Below, in pieces: positions 7,637 through 16,606 of a stretch of DNA of 64,000 bases. How positions within the stretch are numbered: the first letter of the stretch is position 1; every line of letters starts with the position of its first letter. A program made the translations under genes and the position numbers. This DNA is from Sphingomonas nostoxanthinifaciens (GTDB taxonomy: Bacteria; Pseudomonadota; Alphaproteobacteria; Sphingomonadales; Sphingomonadaceae): contig NZ_CP082839.1 of NCBI RefSeq assembly GCF_019930585.1, forward strand, positions 1,860,001 to 1,924,000, read 5' to 3'. The notes beneath the pieces were generated by a model. It searched no databases. It was not told where the DNA came from and saw only the letters and a list, made by a program, of their open reading frames with translations.

Positions 7637-8413
7637 TTACTTGCCGCGATTCTTCCGGTGCTCGGCCATGTCGAGCACGGTATTCTCGCCTTCGGGCAGC
7701 AGGCCCAGCCGGCGCGCGATTTCCTGATAGGCTTCGACCTCGCCGCCGAGATCCTGGCGGAAACGATCCTTGTCGAGCTTCTCGTTGGTCGCAACGTCCC
7801 ACAGGCGGCAGCCGTCGGGGCTGATCTCGTCGGCCAGGATGATGCGGCTATAGTCATTGTCCCAGACGCGGCCGAACTCCAGCTTGAAGTCGACCAGCCG
7901 GATGCCGACGCCCGCGAACAGCCCGCTCATGAAGTCGTTCACGCGAATCGCCATGTCGGCGATGTCGTGCATCTCCTCCTGGCTTGCCCAGCCGAAGCAA
8001 GCGATATGCTCTTCGGAAACCAGCGGGTCGCCGAGCGCGTCGTCCTTGTAATAATATTCGATGATCGTGCGCGGCAGCTGCGTGCCTTCCTCGATCCCCA
8101 GCCGCTTCGACAGCGATCCGGCGGCGACGTTGCGCACCACCACCTCGATCGGCACGATCTCGACCTGGCGGATCAGCTGCTCGCGCATGTTGAGGCGGCG
8201 GATGAAGTGGGTCGGCACGCCGATATTGCCGAGCAAAGTGAAGACATGCTCGGAAATGCGATTGTTGAGCACGCCCTTGCCGCTGATCGTGCCCTTCTTC
8301 TGGGCGTTGAACGCGGTGGCATCGTCCTTGAAATACTGGATCAGCGTGCCGGGCTCGGGGCCCTCGTAGAGGATCTTGGCCTTGCCCTCGTAAATCTGGC
8401 GGCGGCGGGACAT
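7637..8413 (-). CDS. purC: Phosphoribosylaminoimidazole-succinocarboxamide synthase (SAICAR synthetase)
   Basis: PurC joins CAIR and aspartate using ATP in de novo purine synthesis. The 258-aa product begins [20 protein letters not shown], the standard family N-terminus with the ATP-binding strand. It contains [18 protein letters not shown], the [13 protein letters not shown] loop and VDFKLEFGR, all diagnostic. The start at 8413 has GGAGA about six bases upstream; the longer frame to 8509 has no family similarity. purF lies elsewhere in the window, so the purine genes are scattered. A terminator-like hairpin follows the stop. Confidence 0.95.
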   Translation of the reverse strand: MSRRRQIYEGKAKILYEGPEPGTLIQYFKDDATAFNAQKKGTISGKGVLNNRISEHVFTLLGNIGVPTHFIRRLNMREQLIRQVEIVPIEVVVRNVAAGSLSKRLGIEEGTQLPRTIIEYYYKDDALGDPLVSEEHIACFGWASQEEMHDIADMAIRVNDFMSGLFAGVGIRLVDFKLEFGRVWDNDYSRIILADEISPDGCRLWDVATNEKLDKDRFRQDLGGEVEAYQEIARRLGLLPEGENTVLDMAEHRKNRGK

Positions 8414-8589
8414 GGGCTCTCCTGAGCGACCGAAAAGAGAAGCGCCCCGAACGCGGACGCGAGGAGCGCGCGCGGGCGGGGCGGTAAGGCCATCCATATA
8501 GCGCATCATATGGGCCGCCGCAACGCGAGGGGCTGGCCTAGATGCGGCTCCGCGCTAAGGCGAGCGCGGACAAGACGAGGAATATTGCG

Positions 8590-10233
8590 ATGCGCGGGAC
8601 GATGATTGGGCTGGCGGCATGCGCGCTGGCAGCAACCGCTTCGGCGGAGTCAGTCGGCCCGGTCGATCCCGCCGCGATGAGCGCGACGGTGAGGATGCTT
8701 GCGTCCGACGCATTCGAGGGGCGCGCGCCGGGCACGCCGGGCGAGGCGCGCACGGTCGACTATCTCGTCGCGCGGCTGAAGGCGCTCGGGCTCGAGCCCG
8801 CCGGTGATAATGGCGGGTGGACGCAGGCGGTGCCGCTTCTCCGTACTCAAATCGGGGCGGGTGCGATTGGTGTCGAGGTGGGCGGCAAGGCGATGCCGCT
8901 CGCCCAGCGCAGCGATATCTATGTCAGCACGATGCGCCCGGTCGACCGGATCGCGATCCAGCACGCGCCGATGGTGTTCGTCGGCTATGGCGTGAAGGCA
9001 CCCGAGCGCGGCTGGGACGATTTCAAGGGCGTCGACCTGCACGGCAAGGTCGCGGTCTTCCTGGTCAACGATCCCGATTTCAACGCCGCCGCCGGTGAGC
9101 CGGTGACGGGCCGCTTCGGCGGGCGAGCGATGACCTATTATGGCCGCTGGACCTACAAGTTCGAGGAGGCGGCCCGGCAGGGCGCGGTCGCCGCGCTGAT
9201 CGTCCACGATACCGCCGGTGCGGGCTATGGCTGGTCGACCGTCATCGCCCCCGGCGGCATCGGCTACGCCATCGCGCAGGCGACGCCGCCGGTGCTGATG
9301 CAGGGCTGGATCGAGGGCGAGGCGGCGCGGCGCTTGTTTTCCGCGAGCGGCCAGGATCTCGACGCGCTGCGAGTCGCGGCGCGGCGCGCCGATTTCCGCC
9401 CCGTCGTGCTTGGCGACGCGCGCTTCTCGGCCGATCTCGCCGTGACGCACGAGACCGTCCAGAGCCGCAACGTCCTCGCCAAGCTGACCGGCACGGCCCA
9501 TCCCGACGAGACCGTGATGTTCGGCGCGCACTGGGATGCCTATGGCGTCGGCGCGCCCGATGCCGACGGGCACACTGTTCGTGCTGGCGCCGCCGACGAT
9601 GCGGTGGGCGTCGCCGGCGTGCTGGAACTGGCACGCGCGTTCAAGGCGGCGCCACGCCCGCAGCGCACCTTGCTGTTCGCGCTGTGGACGGCGGAGGAGC
9701 GCAACCTGCTCGGCTCCGAATATTATGCGGCGCATCCGGTGATGCCGCTGGAGAAGACCGCGGCCAACCTGACGATCGACGTGCTGCAGACCGCCGGCCC
9801 CGCGCACGACGTGCTGACGGTGGGCGAGGGGCAGAGCGACCTCGACGGCCTGCTCGCCCGCGCCGCCGCTGCGCAGGGGCGGACGGTCGCGCCGGAAGGG
9901 CTGCCCGAGCGCGGCCTGTTCTATCGCGCCGACCATTTCTCGGTCGTGCGGCACGGCGTGCCGGCTTTGTTGCTGATGGGCATGAGCGGCGGCAGCGATC
10001 TGGTCGCCGGCGGCAAGGCGGCGGGCGATGCATGGCTGACCGCCTACATGAAATGCTATCATCAGCCGTGCGACACATGGTCGCCGCAATGGAATCTGCG
10101 CGGCGCGGCACAGGATGTCGATCTGTTCTATTCGATCGGGCTGACGCTGGCGAACGGCCGCGCCTGGCCGCAGTGGAGCAACGGTTCGGAGTTCAAGGCA
10201 ACGCGGGCGACCAGCGCGGCGGCGCGGCGCTGA
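8590..10233 (+). CDS. Exported M28-family metallopeptidase with PA domain
   Basis: The 547-aa protein has a signal peptide (RGTMIGLAACALAATASA, cleavage after about residue 19). A PA-type insert domain spans roughly residues 125-260 (VFVGYGVKAPERGWDDFKG). The catalytic M28 domain has zinc ligands in GAHWDAYG and AADDAVG, and the catalytic Glu pair in WTAEERNLLGSEYY. A further Asp is in TIDVLQ and a late His in RADHFSVV. Such enzymes are periplasmic or secreted aminopeptidases; the substrate is not predictable. The start is set at 8590 by GAGGAA and by the signal peptide; the frame opens earlier at 8542. Confidence 0.88.
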   Translation: MRGTMIGLAACALAATASAESVGPVDPAAMSATVRMLASDAFEGRAPGTPGEARTVDYLVARLKALGLEPAGDNGGWTQAVPLLRTQIGAGAIGVEVGGKAMPLAQRSDIYVSTMRPVDRIAIQHAPMVFVGYGVKAPERGWDDFKGVDLHGKVAVFLVNDPDFNAAAGEPVTGRFGGRAMTYYGRWTYKFEEAARQGAVAALIVHDTAGAGYGWSTVIAPGGIGYAIAQATPPVLMQGWIEGEAARRLFSASGQDLDALRVAARRADFRPVVLGDARFSADLAVTHETVQSRNVLAKLTGTAHPDETVMFGAHWDAYGVGAPDADGHTVRAGAADDAVGVAGVLELARAFKAAPRPQRTLLFALWTAEERNLLGSEYYAAHPVMPLEKTAANLTIDVLQTAGPAHDVLTVGEGQSDLDGLLARAAAAQGRTVAPEGLPERGLFYRADHFSVVRHGVPALLLMGMSGGSDLVAGGKAAGDAWLTAYMKCYHQPCDTWSPQWNLRGAAQDVDLFYSIGLTLANGRAWPQWSNGSEFKATRATSAAARR

Positions 10234-10322
10234 GCGCCACTGTGGCGGGGCCGCCACGGCAGACCGTTTCAAATTGTTGCTGAGCCGCTTCGTTGCGGCG
10301 CTGCAATGCACGCTTGCAAAAG

Positions 10323-13250
10323 ATGGCTAGACGGATGTTCGTGCTGAACCGTCGCGCTTTGCTTCTCGTCTCCGCTCTCCCCGCCGTGCTGCATGCGCAG
10401 ACGGCGGCGACGCCTGCCAAATCCACGTCCACGACGCGCCAGGCGGCGATGGACGCGGAGGAGCAGGACATCGTCGTGCGCGGGCAGAAGCCGCTCGGAT
10501 CGGTGGTCGGCGACATCGAGCCCGAGGTGACGCTCAACCCGGCCGACGTGCGCGCTTATGGCGTCAACAACATCTCGGACCTGCTCGACGAACTGGCGCC
10601 GCAGACGACCAGCGATCGTGGGCGCGGTGGCGCGCCGGTGGTGCTGCTCAACGGCCGGCGCATCTCCAGCTTCTCGGAGATTCGCGACCTACCGACCGAG
10701 GCGATCCTGCGCGTCGAGATCCTGCCCGAGGAGGTGAGCCTCAAATACGGCTATTCGGCCGACCAGCGCGTCGTCAATTTCGTGCTGCGCCGCCGTTTCC
10801 GTGCGGTCGTGGGCGAAGCCGGAGCCAGCACCTCGACCGACGGCGGCGGCTTTGCCGCCAATCCGGAGGCGAACCTCGTCCGCATTCAGGGCGACCAGCG
10901 CCTCTCGATCAACGTCCGCTATCAGGAGAATGACAAGCTGCGCGAGAGTCAGCGCGGTGTCACCTCCACCGGCAGCGGCCAGCCGTTCGATGCGATCGGC
11001 AACATCGCGCCGCCGCGCGGTTCGGCTTCGACCGAGATCGATCCGGCGCTGTCGGCACTCGCCGGCCGCACCGTGACGGTCGCCGGCGTGCCCGGCTCGG
11101 CGGCGACGGGGGTGCCGACGCTCGCCCAGTTCGCGGAAACCGCCAACGACGCAAACACGACCGATATCTCGCCCTATCGCACGCTGAAGGCGGGCGGGCA
11201 GACCGCCAGCACCAACATCGTCTACGCGCATCCGGTTTTCGCGCGCTCGACCGCGACGATCAATGGCAGCCTGTCCTACGCCACCACCGACGGGCTGCAG
11301 GGCCTGCCGGGCGAGACGGTCACGATCCCCAACGGCAATCCTTTCTCGCCGTTCGGCGACGATGTCGCGCTCTACCGCTATCTCGGCACCACGCCGCTGC
11401 ATCAGCGCACCGAGACGCTGACCGGCCATCTCGGCGTCAGCGTCAATGGCGACAAGGGTAAGTGGCGCTGGTCGCTGACCGGCAATTACGATTATAGCGA
11501 CGCGCGCACGCACACCGAGACCGGGCTCGACGTGAGCGGCTTCCAGAGCCGGATCACGGCGCTCGACCCGACCGTGAACCCGTTCGCCGATCCGTCCTCG
11601 GCGCTCATGGGCGGGCTGCTGGTCGATCGTGCCAAGTCGGTCTCGAACTCGGGCAACATCCAGGCGGTGGCGGGCGGGCCGATCCTGTCGAAGCTGCCGG
11701 CCGGTCCGCTTGGCACCAACGTCAAGATCGGGTTCGAGGATAGCGGCTTCGACGCCACCTCGCTCCGCTCGGGCCTGATCCAATCGAGCAGCCTCGGCCG
11801 CCGCAACGCCAATGGGCAGGTCAATTTCGACCTGCCGCTCGCCAGCCGCAAATATGGCTTCCTGCCGTTCCTCGGCCAGCTCGACGCCAATTTCAACATC
11901 GCCGTGCGCCAGCTGTCCGACTTCGGCACGTTGCATACGATCGGTTACGGGCTGCACTGGGTGCCGATCGCGAAGATCGAGCTGATCGCCTCGGTGACCG
12001 ACGATCAGGGTGCGCCGACGATCCAGCAGCTCGGCAATCCGCAGGTGGTGACGCCGCAGGTGCGCGTGTTCGATTATCTGCGTGGCACGACCGTCGACGT
12101 GACGCAGGTCAGCGGCGGCAATCGCGGGCTGCTGGCGGACGACCGGCGCGTGGTGAAGCTGGGGCTCACGCTCAAGCCTTTGCCCAAGAGCGACCTCAGC
12201 ATCATCGCCAATTATCTGCGCACGCGCACCAAGAACGCGATCGCGACCTTGCCCGAGCCGACCTCGGACATCGAGAGCGCCTTTCCCGACCGTTTCGTCC
12301 GCGACGCCGATGGCAATCTGACGCGGATCGACACCAGCCCGGTCAATTTCGCGCGCGAGCAGCAGGACGAACTGCGCTTCGGCTTCAACGTCTCGCTGTC
12401 GATGAAGTCGACGCTGCAGCGCAAGTTCGAGGCGTGGATCGCCGAGCGTCGCGCCGGCAAGGATGTGCCGCCGCCTTTCCCGATCCCCGAGGCGATGCGC
12501 CGGCGGATGGAGCAGCAGCGCCAGCAGGCGCAGGCCAAGGGGCAGCAGCAGGCGCAGGGCCAGCAGAGCGCGAATGGTGCGCCGCCGCCTCCCCCCGATG
12601 GCGGCCCGCCGCCCGATGGCCCGCCCCCCGGCGAGGGCGGGCGCAGCGGTGGCTCCGGTGGACCGCCCGGCGGGGGCGGCTTCGGCGGTCCTCCCGGTGG
12701 CGGGCCGGGCGGGCCCGGCGGCCCGGGTGGTGGCGGTCGCGGCGGCATCGGCGGCCGGCAGGGGCAGGGACGCCTGCAGATCGCGGTCTACGATACGTGG
12801 ACGCTCAAGGACACGGTGCTGATCCGGCGGGGCGTGCCGTTGCTCGATCTGCTCAACGGTTCGGCGGTCGGCTCGGGCGGCGGCCAATCGGCGCACAATG
12901 TCCAGCTCCAGCTCGGCTATGCCAATAACGGAATCGGCGCGCGGATCAGCGGCAGCTACCAGACCGGCACGTTCGTGCGCGCGGGTGCGGGCAGCACCAC
13001 CGGCGACCTCAATTTCTCGGGGCTGGCCAAGGCCAATCTGCGGCTGTTCGCAGACCTCGCCCAGATGCCGGCCTTCGTCGGCAAGCCATGGGCGCGCGGC
13101 ACGCGCATCACGCTGGAGCTGAACAACATCACCGACAGCCGCCAGCATGTGCGCGACGCCAATGGTGACACGCCGGTGCGCTATCAGCCGGCCTATCTCG
13201 ACCCGCTGGGGCGCACGATCCGGCTGAGCGTGCGGAAACTGTTCTTCTGA
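10323..13250 (+). CDS. TonB-dependent outer-membrane receptor with a long Pro/Gly-rich insert
   Basis: The protein is about 975 aa. A signal peptide (RRALLLVSALPAVLHAQ) is followed by a TonB-box-like stretch (EEQDIVVRG) and a plug domain with VLLNGRRISSFSEIRDLP and VEILPEEVSLKYGYSA. A beta-barrel follows, with many alternating aromatic strands, and the chain ends in RLSVRKLFF with the C-terminal Phe needed for outer-membrane insertion. Around residues 715-820 a charged helix (EAWIAERRAGKDVPPPFPIP) leads into a Gln-rich tract and about 70 residues of Pro and Gly. This lies in an extracellular loop or a periplasmic turn. The ligand is unknown. ATG 10335 is an alternative start. Confidence 0.85.
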   Translation: MARRMFVLNRRALLLVSALPAVLHAQTAATPAKSTSTTRQAAMDAEEQDIVVRGQKPLGSVVGDIEPEVTLNPADVRAYGVNNISDLLDELAPQTTSDRGRGGAPVVLLNGRRISSFSEIRDLPTEAILRVEILPEEVSLKYGYSADQRVVNFVLRRRFRAVVGEAGASTSTDGGGFAANPEANLVRIQGDQRLSINVRYQENDKLRESQRGVTSTGSGQPFDAIGNIAPPRGSASTEIDPALSALAGRTVTVAGVPGSAATGVPTLAQFAETANDANTTDISPYRTLKAGGQTASTNIVYAHPVFARSTATINGSLSYATTDGLQGLPGETVTIPNGNPFSPFGDDVALYRYLGTTPLHQRTETLTGHLGVSVNGDKGKWRWSLTGNYDYSDARTHTETGLDVSGFQSRITALDPTVNPFADPSSALMGGLLVDRAKSVSNSGNIQAVAGGPILSKLPAGPLGTNVKIGFEDSGFDATSLRSGLIQSSSLGRRNANGQVNFDLPLASRKYGFLPFLGQLDANFNIAVRQLSDFGTLHTIGYGLHWVPIAKIELIASVTDDQGAPTIQQLGNPQVVTPQVRVFDYLRGTTVDVTQVSGGNRGLLADDRRVVKLGLTLKPLPKSDLSIIANYLRTRTKNAIATLPEPTSDIESAFPDRFVRDADGNLTRIDTSPVNFAREQQDELRFGFNVSLSMKSTLQRKFEAWIAERRAGKDVPPPFPIPEAMRRRMEQQRQQAQAKGQQQAQGQQSANGAPPPPPDGGPPPDGPPPGEGGRSGGSGGPPGGGGFGGPPGGGPGGPGGPGGGGRGGIGGRQGQGRLQIAVYDTWTLKDTVLIRRGVPLLDLLNGSAVGSGGGQSAHNVQLQLGYANNGIGARISGSYQTGTFVRAGAGSTTGDLNFSGLAKANLRLFADLAQMPAFVGKPWARGTRITLELNNITDSRQHVRDANGDTPVRYQPAYLDPLGRTIRLSVRKLFF

Positions 13251-13256
13251 CCTTCT

Positions 13257-13366
13257 CCTTCTCCCCGATGGGGAGAAGGTCGGGATGAGGGGACGGCGGC
13301 GCAGCCGGCGCATTCTGCATCAAGGTGGTGAACCCTCACCCAACCCTCTCCCTCCAGGGAGAGGGC
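13257..13366. repeat. Double-hairpin repeat element (family C, intergenic copy)
   Basis: The first hairpin pairs 13257-13266 with 13270-13279 (10 of 10, three-base loop). The second pairs 13344-13352 with 13357-13365 (9 of 9, four-base loop). Between them are a TGAGGGG-type flank, the motif GCGCAGCCG, and CCCTCACCCAA just before the second hairpin. The same parts in the same order occur inside valS at 58555-58662. It fills the gap between the receptor gene and the convergent cysH gene, where it could also end both transcripts. Confidence 0.8.
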
Positions 13367-13375
13367 TTAGGAGCG

Positions 13376-14158
13376 TCAGAAGATTGGGTCGTTTTCCTGC
13401 GGTGCCTGCGGAACGGCGGAGTGCATCCCGCACTCGACCTTGTCCCAGCCGCGCCAGCGGCCGGCGCGCGGATCCTCGCCGGGCTTGACCTTGCTGGTGC
13501 AGGGCGAGCAGCCGATCGACAGATAGCCCTCGGCTTCCAGCGGGTGGCGCGGCAGGTCGTGCGCCTCGAAATAGGCGTTGAGCGCGTCCTTGCTCCAGCC
13601 GGCGAGCGGATTGAGCTTGAGCTTGGGGCCCGATGGATGCTCCCGGTCGAGCTCGAAGATCGGAAGGGCGTTGCGCGTGCCCGCCTGGAAGCCCTTGCGG
13701 CCTGAGATCCACGCGTCGAACGGCACAAGCGCGCGCTGCAGCGGCTCGACCTTGCGGATCGCGCAGCAGCCGTCGGGATCGTAGGACCAGCGCAGCCCCG
13801 TCTTGTCCTTTTCCGCGAGCAAGCGCGGATTGGGGCGGAAGACGCGCAGATCGGTGAAGCCCAGTCGCTCGGCCAGCTCGTCGCGATAGGCTAGGGTCTC
13901 GCCGAACATCTTCTGCGTGTTGGTGAAGACCAACGGCACGTCGCGGTCGATCTCCGAGACGAGATGCAGCAGCACCGCGCTTTCGGCCCCGAACGAGGAG
14001 ACCAGCGCGACCCGGCCGTGCAACTCGCCGGTCAGCAACGTGCGCAGCATGTCCGCGGTGGGCATGCCGATGAAGCGTGCGTTGAGTTCCGCGACATCGG
14101 CGGCGGTGAACGCCGGCCGCACGTCGAGCGTGTCGAGGATGCGTGCCGCCTCAGCCAT
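13376..14158 (-). CDS. cysH: Assimilatory adenylyl-sulfate (APS) reductase, 4Fe-4S type
   Basis: The 260-aa enzyme reduces activated sulfate to sulfite. It has the PP-loop-like SSFGAESAVLLHLV and the cysteine pattern of the Fe-S APS-reductase class: CCAIRKVEPL and GCSPCTSKV, four cysteines as CC...CxxC. The catalytic cysteine is in the C-terminal ECGMH. Enzymes using PAPS lack the Fe-S cysteines, so APS is the likely substrate. The ATG at 14158 overlaps the DUF934 stop by eight bases. It is the last gene of the sulfur operon, followed by a family C repeat element. Confidence 0.92.
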   Translation of the reverse strand: MAEAARILDTLDVRPAFTAADVAELNARFIGMPTADMLRTLLTGELHGRVALVSSFGAESAVLLHLVSEIDRDVPLVFTNTQKMFGETLAYRDELAERLGFTDLRVFRPNPRLLAEKDKTGLRWSYDPDGCCAIRKVEPLQRALVPFDAWISGRKGFQAGTRNALPIFELDREHPSGPKLKLNPLAGWSKDALNAYFEAHDLPRHPLEAEGYLSIGCSPCTSKVKPGEDPRAGRWRGWDKVECGMHSAVPQAPQENDPIF

Positions 14159-14573
14159 GACGCAGCGCCCATACCGGCTGCGCGCCGTCGGCCGCCTTCT
14201 GGTAGACGAACGGGAAGCGCGCGAGCGCGGTATCGACCGCAGCCGGGTCGAGCGGCCGCTCGCTCGCCAGCGCGTCGAAGCCGCAGCGGCGCATCTCGAC
14301 CACCTGGTCGAGCAATACGTCGCCGGCCGCGCGCAGTTCGCCGTCATAGCCCGCCTCGCGCAGGATGCGCGCGGCCGAATAGCCGCGCCCGTCGCGGAAG
14401 GCGGGAAAGGCGATCTCGATCAGCGCCAGCCGGTCGAGGTGCGGCAGCAAAGCGCGCGCATCCTCGCCGGCCTCCAGCCGCACTGCGGTGGCATTGGACT
14501 GGCCGAGGAAGTCGTCGAGCGTGCCGGCAGGCTCCTCGTGCGGTTCGTCGGTGCGGAAGCGGATGAGCGTCAT
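14151..14573 (-). CDS. DUF934 protein of the sulfite-reduction operon
   Basis: The protein is 140 aa (142 if the in-frame GTG at 14579 is used). It shows the DUF934 pattern: an N-terminal segment with acidic residues, LALIEIAFPAFRDGRGYS in the centre (usually 'FPxFxDGRGYS'), ILREAGYDGELRAAGDVL, and a conserved QVVEMRRCGFDAL. The function is unproven. The family almost always sits between sulfite reductase and CysH and is inferred to help electron delivery or assembly in sulfite reduction. Here it is separated from sir by a palindromic repeat, although the genes otherwise overlap closely. Confidence 0.88.
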   Translation of the reverse strand: MTLIRFRTDEPHEEPAGTLDDFLGQSNATAVRLEAGEDARALLPHLDRLALIEIAFPAFRDGRGYSAARILREAGYDGELRAAGDVLLDQVVEMRRCGFDALASERPLDPAAVDTALARFPFVYQKAADGAQPVWALRHG

Positions 14574-14590
14574 GCGCACACGCTCCCACC

Positions 14591-14672
14591 CGTCATCCCA
14601 GCGAAGGCTGGGATCTCGTGAGGATTACGCGCCCGAGAATAACTGGAGATCCCAGCCTGCGCTGGGATGACG
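14591..14672. repeat. Palindromic repeat element (family A) inside the sulfur operon
   Basis: The outer arms CGTCATCCCAGCG (14591-14603) and 14660-14672 are perfect complements over 13 bases. Each arm is also a hairpin of its own (CCAGC...GCTGGG). Related copies lie at 50579-50660 and, more diverged, at 48856-48950. It occupies nearly the whole gap between sir and the DUF934 gene. Confidence 0.8.
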
Positions 14673-14678
14673 TACGGC

Positions 14679-16310
14679 TCAACCATAGATCGCTGCCTTG
14701 AACGGATCGAGGCCGACGCGGCGATAGGTGTCGAGGAAGCGCTCGCCCTCCAGCCGCAAGCCGCGATAGGTTTCGAGCGCGGTTTCGACCGCATCGACCA
14801 CGCCGTCCTCGGAGAAGCCGGGGCCGACGATGCGGGCGAGGCTCGCATCCTCCGCGCCCGATCCGCCGAACGAGAGCTGGTAATTTTCCTCGCCCTTCTT
14901 GTCGACGCCGAGGATGCCGATGTGACCGGCATGATGGTGGCCGCAGGCGTTGATGCAGCCCGAAATCTTGAGCTTCACCTCGCCCAGATCGCGCTGCCGC
15001 TCGAGATCGGCGAAGCGCCCGGCGATCTTCTGCGCGAGCGGGATCGAGCGCGCATTGGCGAGGCTGCAATAATCGAGGCCGGGGCAGGCGATGATGTCGC
15101 TGACCAGATCGAGATTGGGCGTCGCCAGCCCGGCCGCATCCAGCGCGGCCCAAAGCTCTGGCAGTCGCGCCTTGGGCACGTGCGGCAGGACGATGTTCTG
15201 CGCGTGGCTGATGCGCAGCTCGTCATAGCCCAGCTGCTCGGCGAGGTCGGCGATCAGCGCCATCTGCGCCGACGAGGCGTCGCCGGGAATGCCGCCGATC
15301 GGCTTCAGGCTGATCGTCACGATCGCATGGTCGGCGCGCTTGTGCGCGGCCGTCTGCCGATCGAGCCACACCGCGAAATCGGGGTCGCTGCGATCCAGCT
15401 TGGTCGGGCCGTCGACGAACGGTGGCGGCGCGAACATCGCTGCGATCCGCTCCAGTTCCGTCGCCGGCGGATCGAGCGCGAGCGTCTTCACGTGGAGGAA
15501 TTCCTCCTCCACCTGCCGGCGATATTCGTCGGCACCGATCTCGTGGACGAGGATCTTGATCCGCGCCTTGTAGATGTTATCGCGGCGGCCGTAGCGATTG
15601 TAGACCCGCAGGCAGGCCTCCAGATAGCTGACGAAGTCGGCCGCGGGCACAAAATCGCGGATCAGCGGGGCGATCATCGGCGTCCGCCCCTGGCCGCCGC
15701 CGACATAGACGGCAAAGCCCAGCTCGCCCGCCGCATCGCGCTTCAGCAGCAGGCCGATGTCGTGCAGCCGCATCGCTGCGCGATCGTCGTCGCTCGCGAT
15801 CACCGCGATCTTGAACTTGCGCGGCAGGTAGGTGAATTCGGGGTGGAAGGTGCTCCACTGGCGCAGCAGCTCGGCATAGGGCCGGGGGTCCGCCACCTCG
15901 TCCGCCGCGGCGCCGGCATAATGATCCGACGAGATGTTGCGGATGCAGTTGCCGCTGGTCTGGATGGCGTGCATCTCGACCGTCGCCAGCTCGGCCACGA
16001 TATCGGGCGCATCCTCCAGCCGGATCCAGTTATACTGGAGGTTCTGGCGCGTGGTGAAATGGCCGTAGTCGCGGTCGTAGCGCCGGGCGATATCGGCCAG
16101 CTTGCGCATCTGCCGGCCGTTGAGCGTGCCATAAGGGATGGCGACGCGCAGCATGTAGGCGTGGAGCTGCAGATAGAGGCCGTTCATCAGCCGCAGCGGC
16201 TTGAACTGATCCTCGGACATCTCGCCCGACAGCCGGCGCGCCACCTGATCGCGAAACTCGTCGACGCGCGCGTCCACGATCGCCTGGTCATATTCGTCGT
16301 AGCGATACAT
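14679..16310 (-). CDS. Nitrite/sulfite reductase hemoprotein (assimilatory sulfite reductase)
   Basis: The 543-aa protein carries two ferredoxin-like half domains and two siroheme/4Fe-4S domains. Cluster and siroheme ligands are in ACPGLDYCSLA (C-x5-C) and KISGCINACGHHHAGHIG (C-x3-C). Arg-rich substrate contacts are in FTTRQNLQYNWI and TSGNCIRNI. The gene partners (APS reductase, CobA for siroheme) point to sulfite rather than nitrite as substrate. The start at 16310 overlaps the DUF2849 stop by one base (TGATG), so the genes are translationally coupled. The larger open frame upstream is the DUF2849 region in another frame. Confidence 0.92.
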   Translation of the reverse strand: MYRYDEYDQAIVDARVDEFRDQVARRLSGEMSEDQFKPLRLMNGLYLQLHAYMLRVAIPYGTLNGRQMRKLADIARRYDRDYGHFTTRQNLQYNWIRLEDAPDIVAELATVEMHAIQTSGNCIRNISSDHYAGAAADEVADPRPYAELLRQWSTFHPEFTYLPRKFKIAVIASDDDRAAMRLHDIGLLLKRDAAGELGFAVYVGGGQGRTPMIAPLIRDFVPAADFVSYLEACLRVYNRYGRRDNIYKARIKILVHEIGADEYRRQVEEEFLHVKTLALDPPATELERIAAMFAPPPFVDGPTKLDRSDPDFAVWLDRQTAAHKRADHAIVTISLKPIGGIPGDASSAQMALIADLAEQLGYDELRISHAQNIVLPHVPKARLPELWAALDAAGLATPNLDLVSDIIACPGLDYCSLANARSIPLAQKIAGRFADLERQRDLGEVKLKISGCINACGHHHAGHIGILGVDKKGEENYQLSFGGSGAEDASLARIVGPGFSEDGVVDAVETALETYRGLRLEGERFLDTYRRVGLDPFKAAIYG

Positions 16311-16606
16311 CAGATCGTCCAGCTTCCGCTTGCAGGGTCGACCGGCGCAACCGCCAGATCGGGGCGAACCGTCGGCCCGGTGGCGCGGATCCGGTCCTTG
16401 ATGTGGAGCGGCACCGGCCCGATCGGACCCGGCGCGGCATCCACCACATAGGGTACGTTGACGCGCAGCGCCGCTTCCTCGCGCTTGGCGATCGCCTCGG
16501 CGGCGTCGCCCGCATCGACCGCGTCGGATATGTGGCGCGACCAGGCTTCGCCGGTCCACCACACGACGTCGCCGCTACCGAGATCGTTGCCCGTGACGAG
16601 CCTCAT
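16310..16606 (-). CDS. DUF2849 small protein of the sulfite-reduction operon
   Basis: The 98-aa protein begins MRLVTGNDLGSGDVVWWTG, the DUF2849 signature (a short 'N-DL-G-V-W' strand pair). It continues with a helical middle (AEAIAKREEAALRVNVPYVVD) and ends with a basic strand. DUF2849 is regularly found between cobA/cysG and sulfite reductase in alphaproteobacteria, and a role in sulfite reductase function is inferred only from that. It overlaps cobA by four bases (ATGA, 16603-16606) and sir by one. Confidence 0.85.
   Translation of the reverse strand: MRLVTGNDLGSGDVVWWTGEAWSRHISDAVDAGDAAEAIAKREEAALRVNVPYVVDAAPGPIGPVPLHIKDRIRATGPTVRPDLAVAPVDPASGSWTI

Noticed and set aside
10689..13313. An 874-codon minus-strand frame opposite the TonB receptor
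   Set aside because: It is antisense to a receptor with clear plug and barrel sequence, shows no domains, and owes its length to lack of stops in GC-rich DNA.
13250..13376. CRISPR-like array or direct-repeat cluster from the many hairpins in the window
   Set aside because: The repeats are single palindromic elements scattered between different genes, with no regular spacers and no cas genes.
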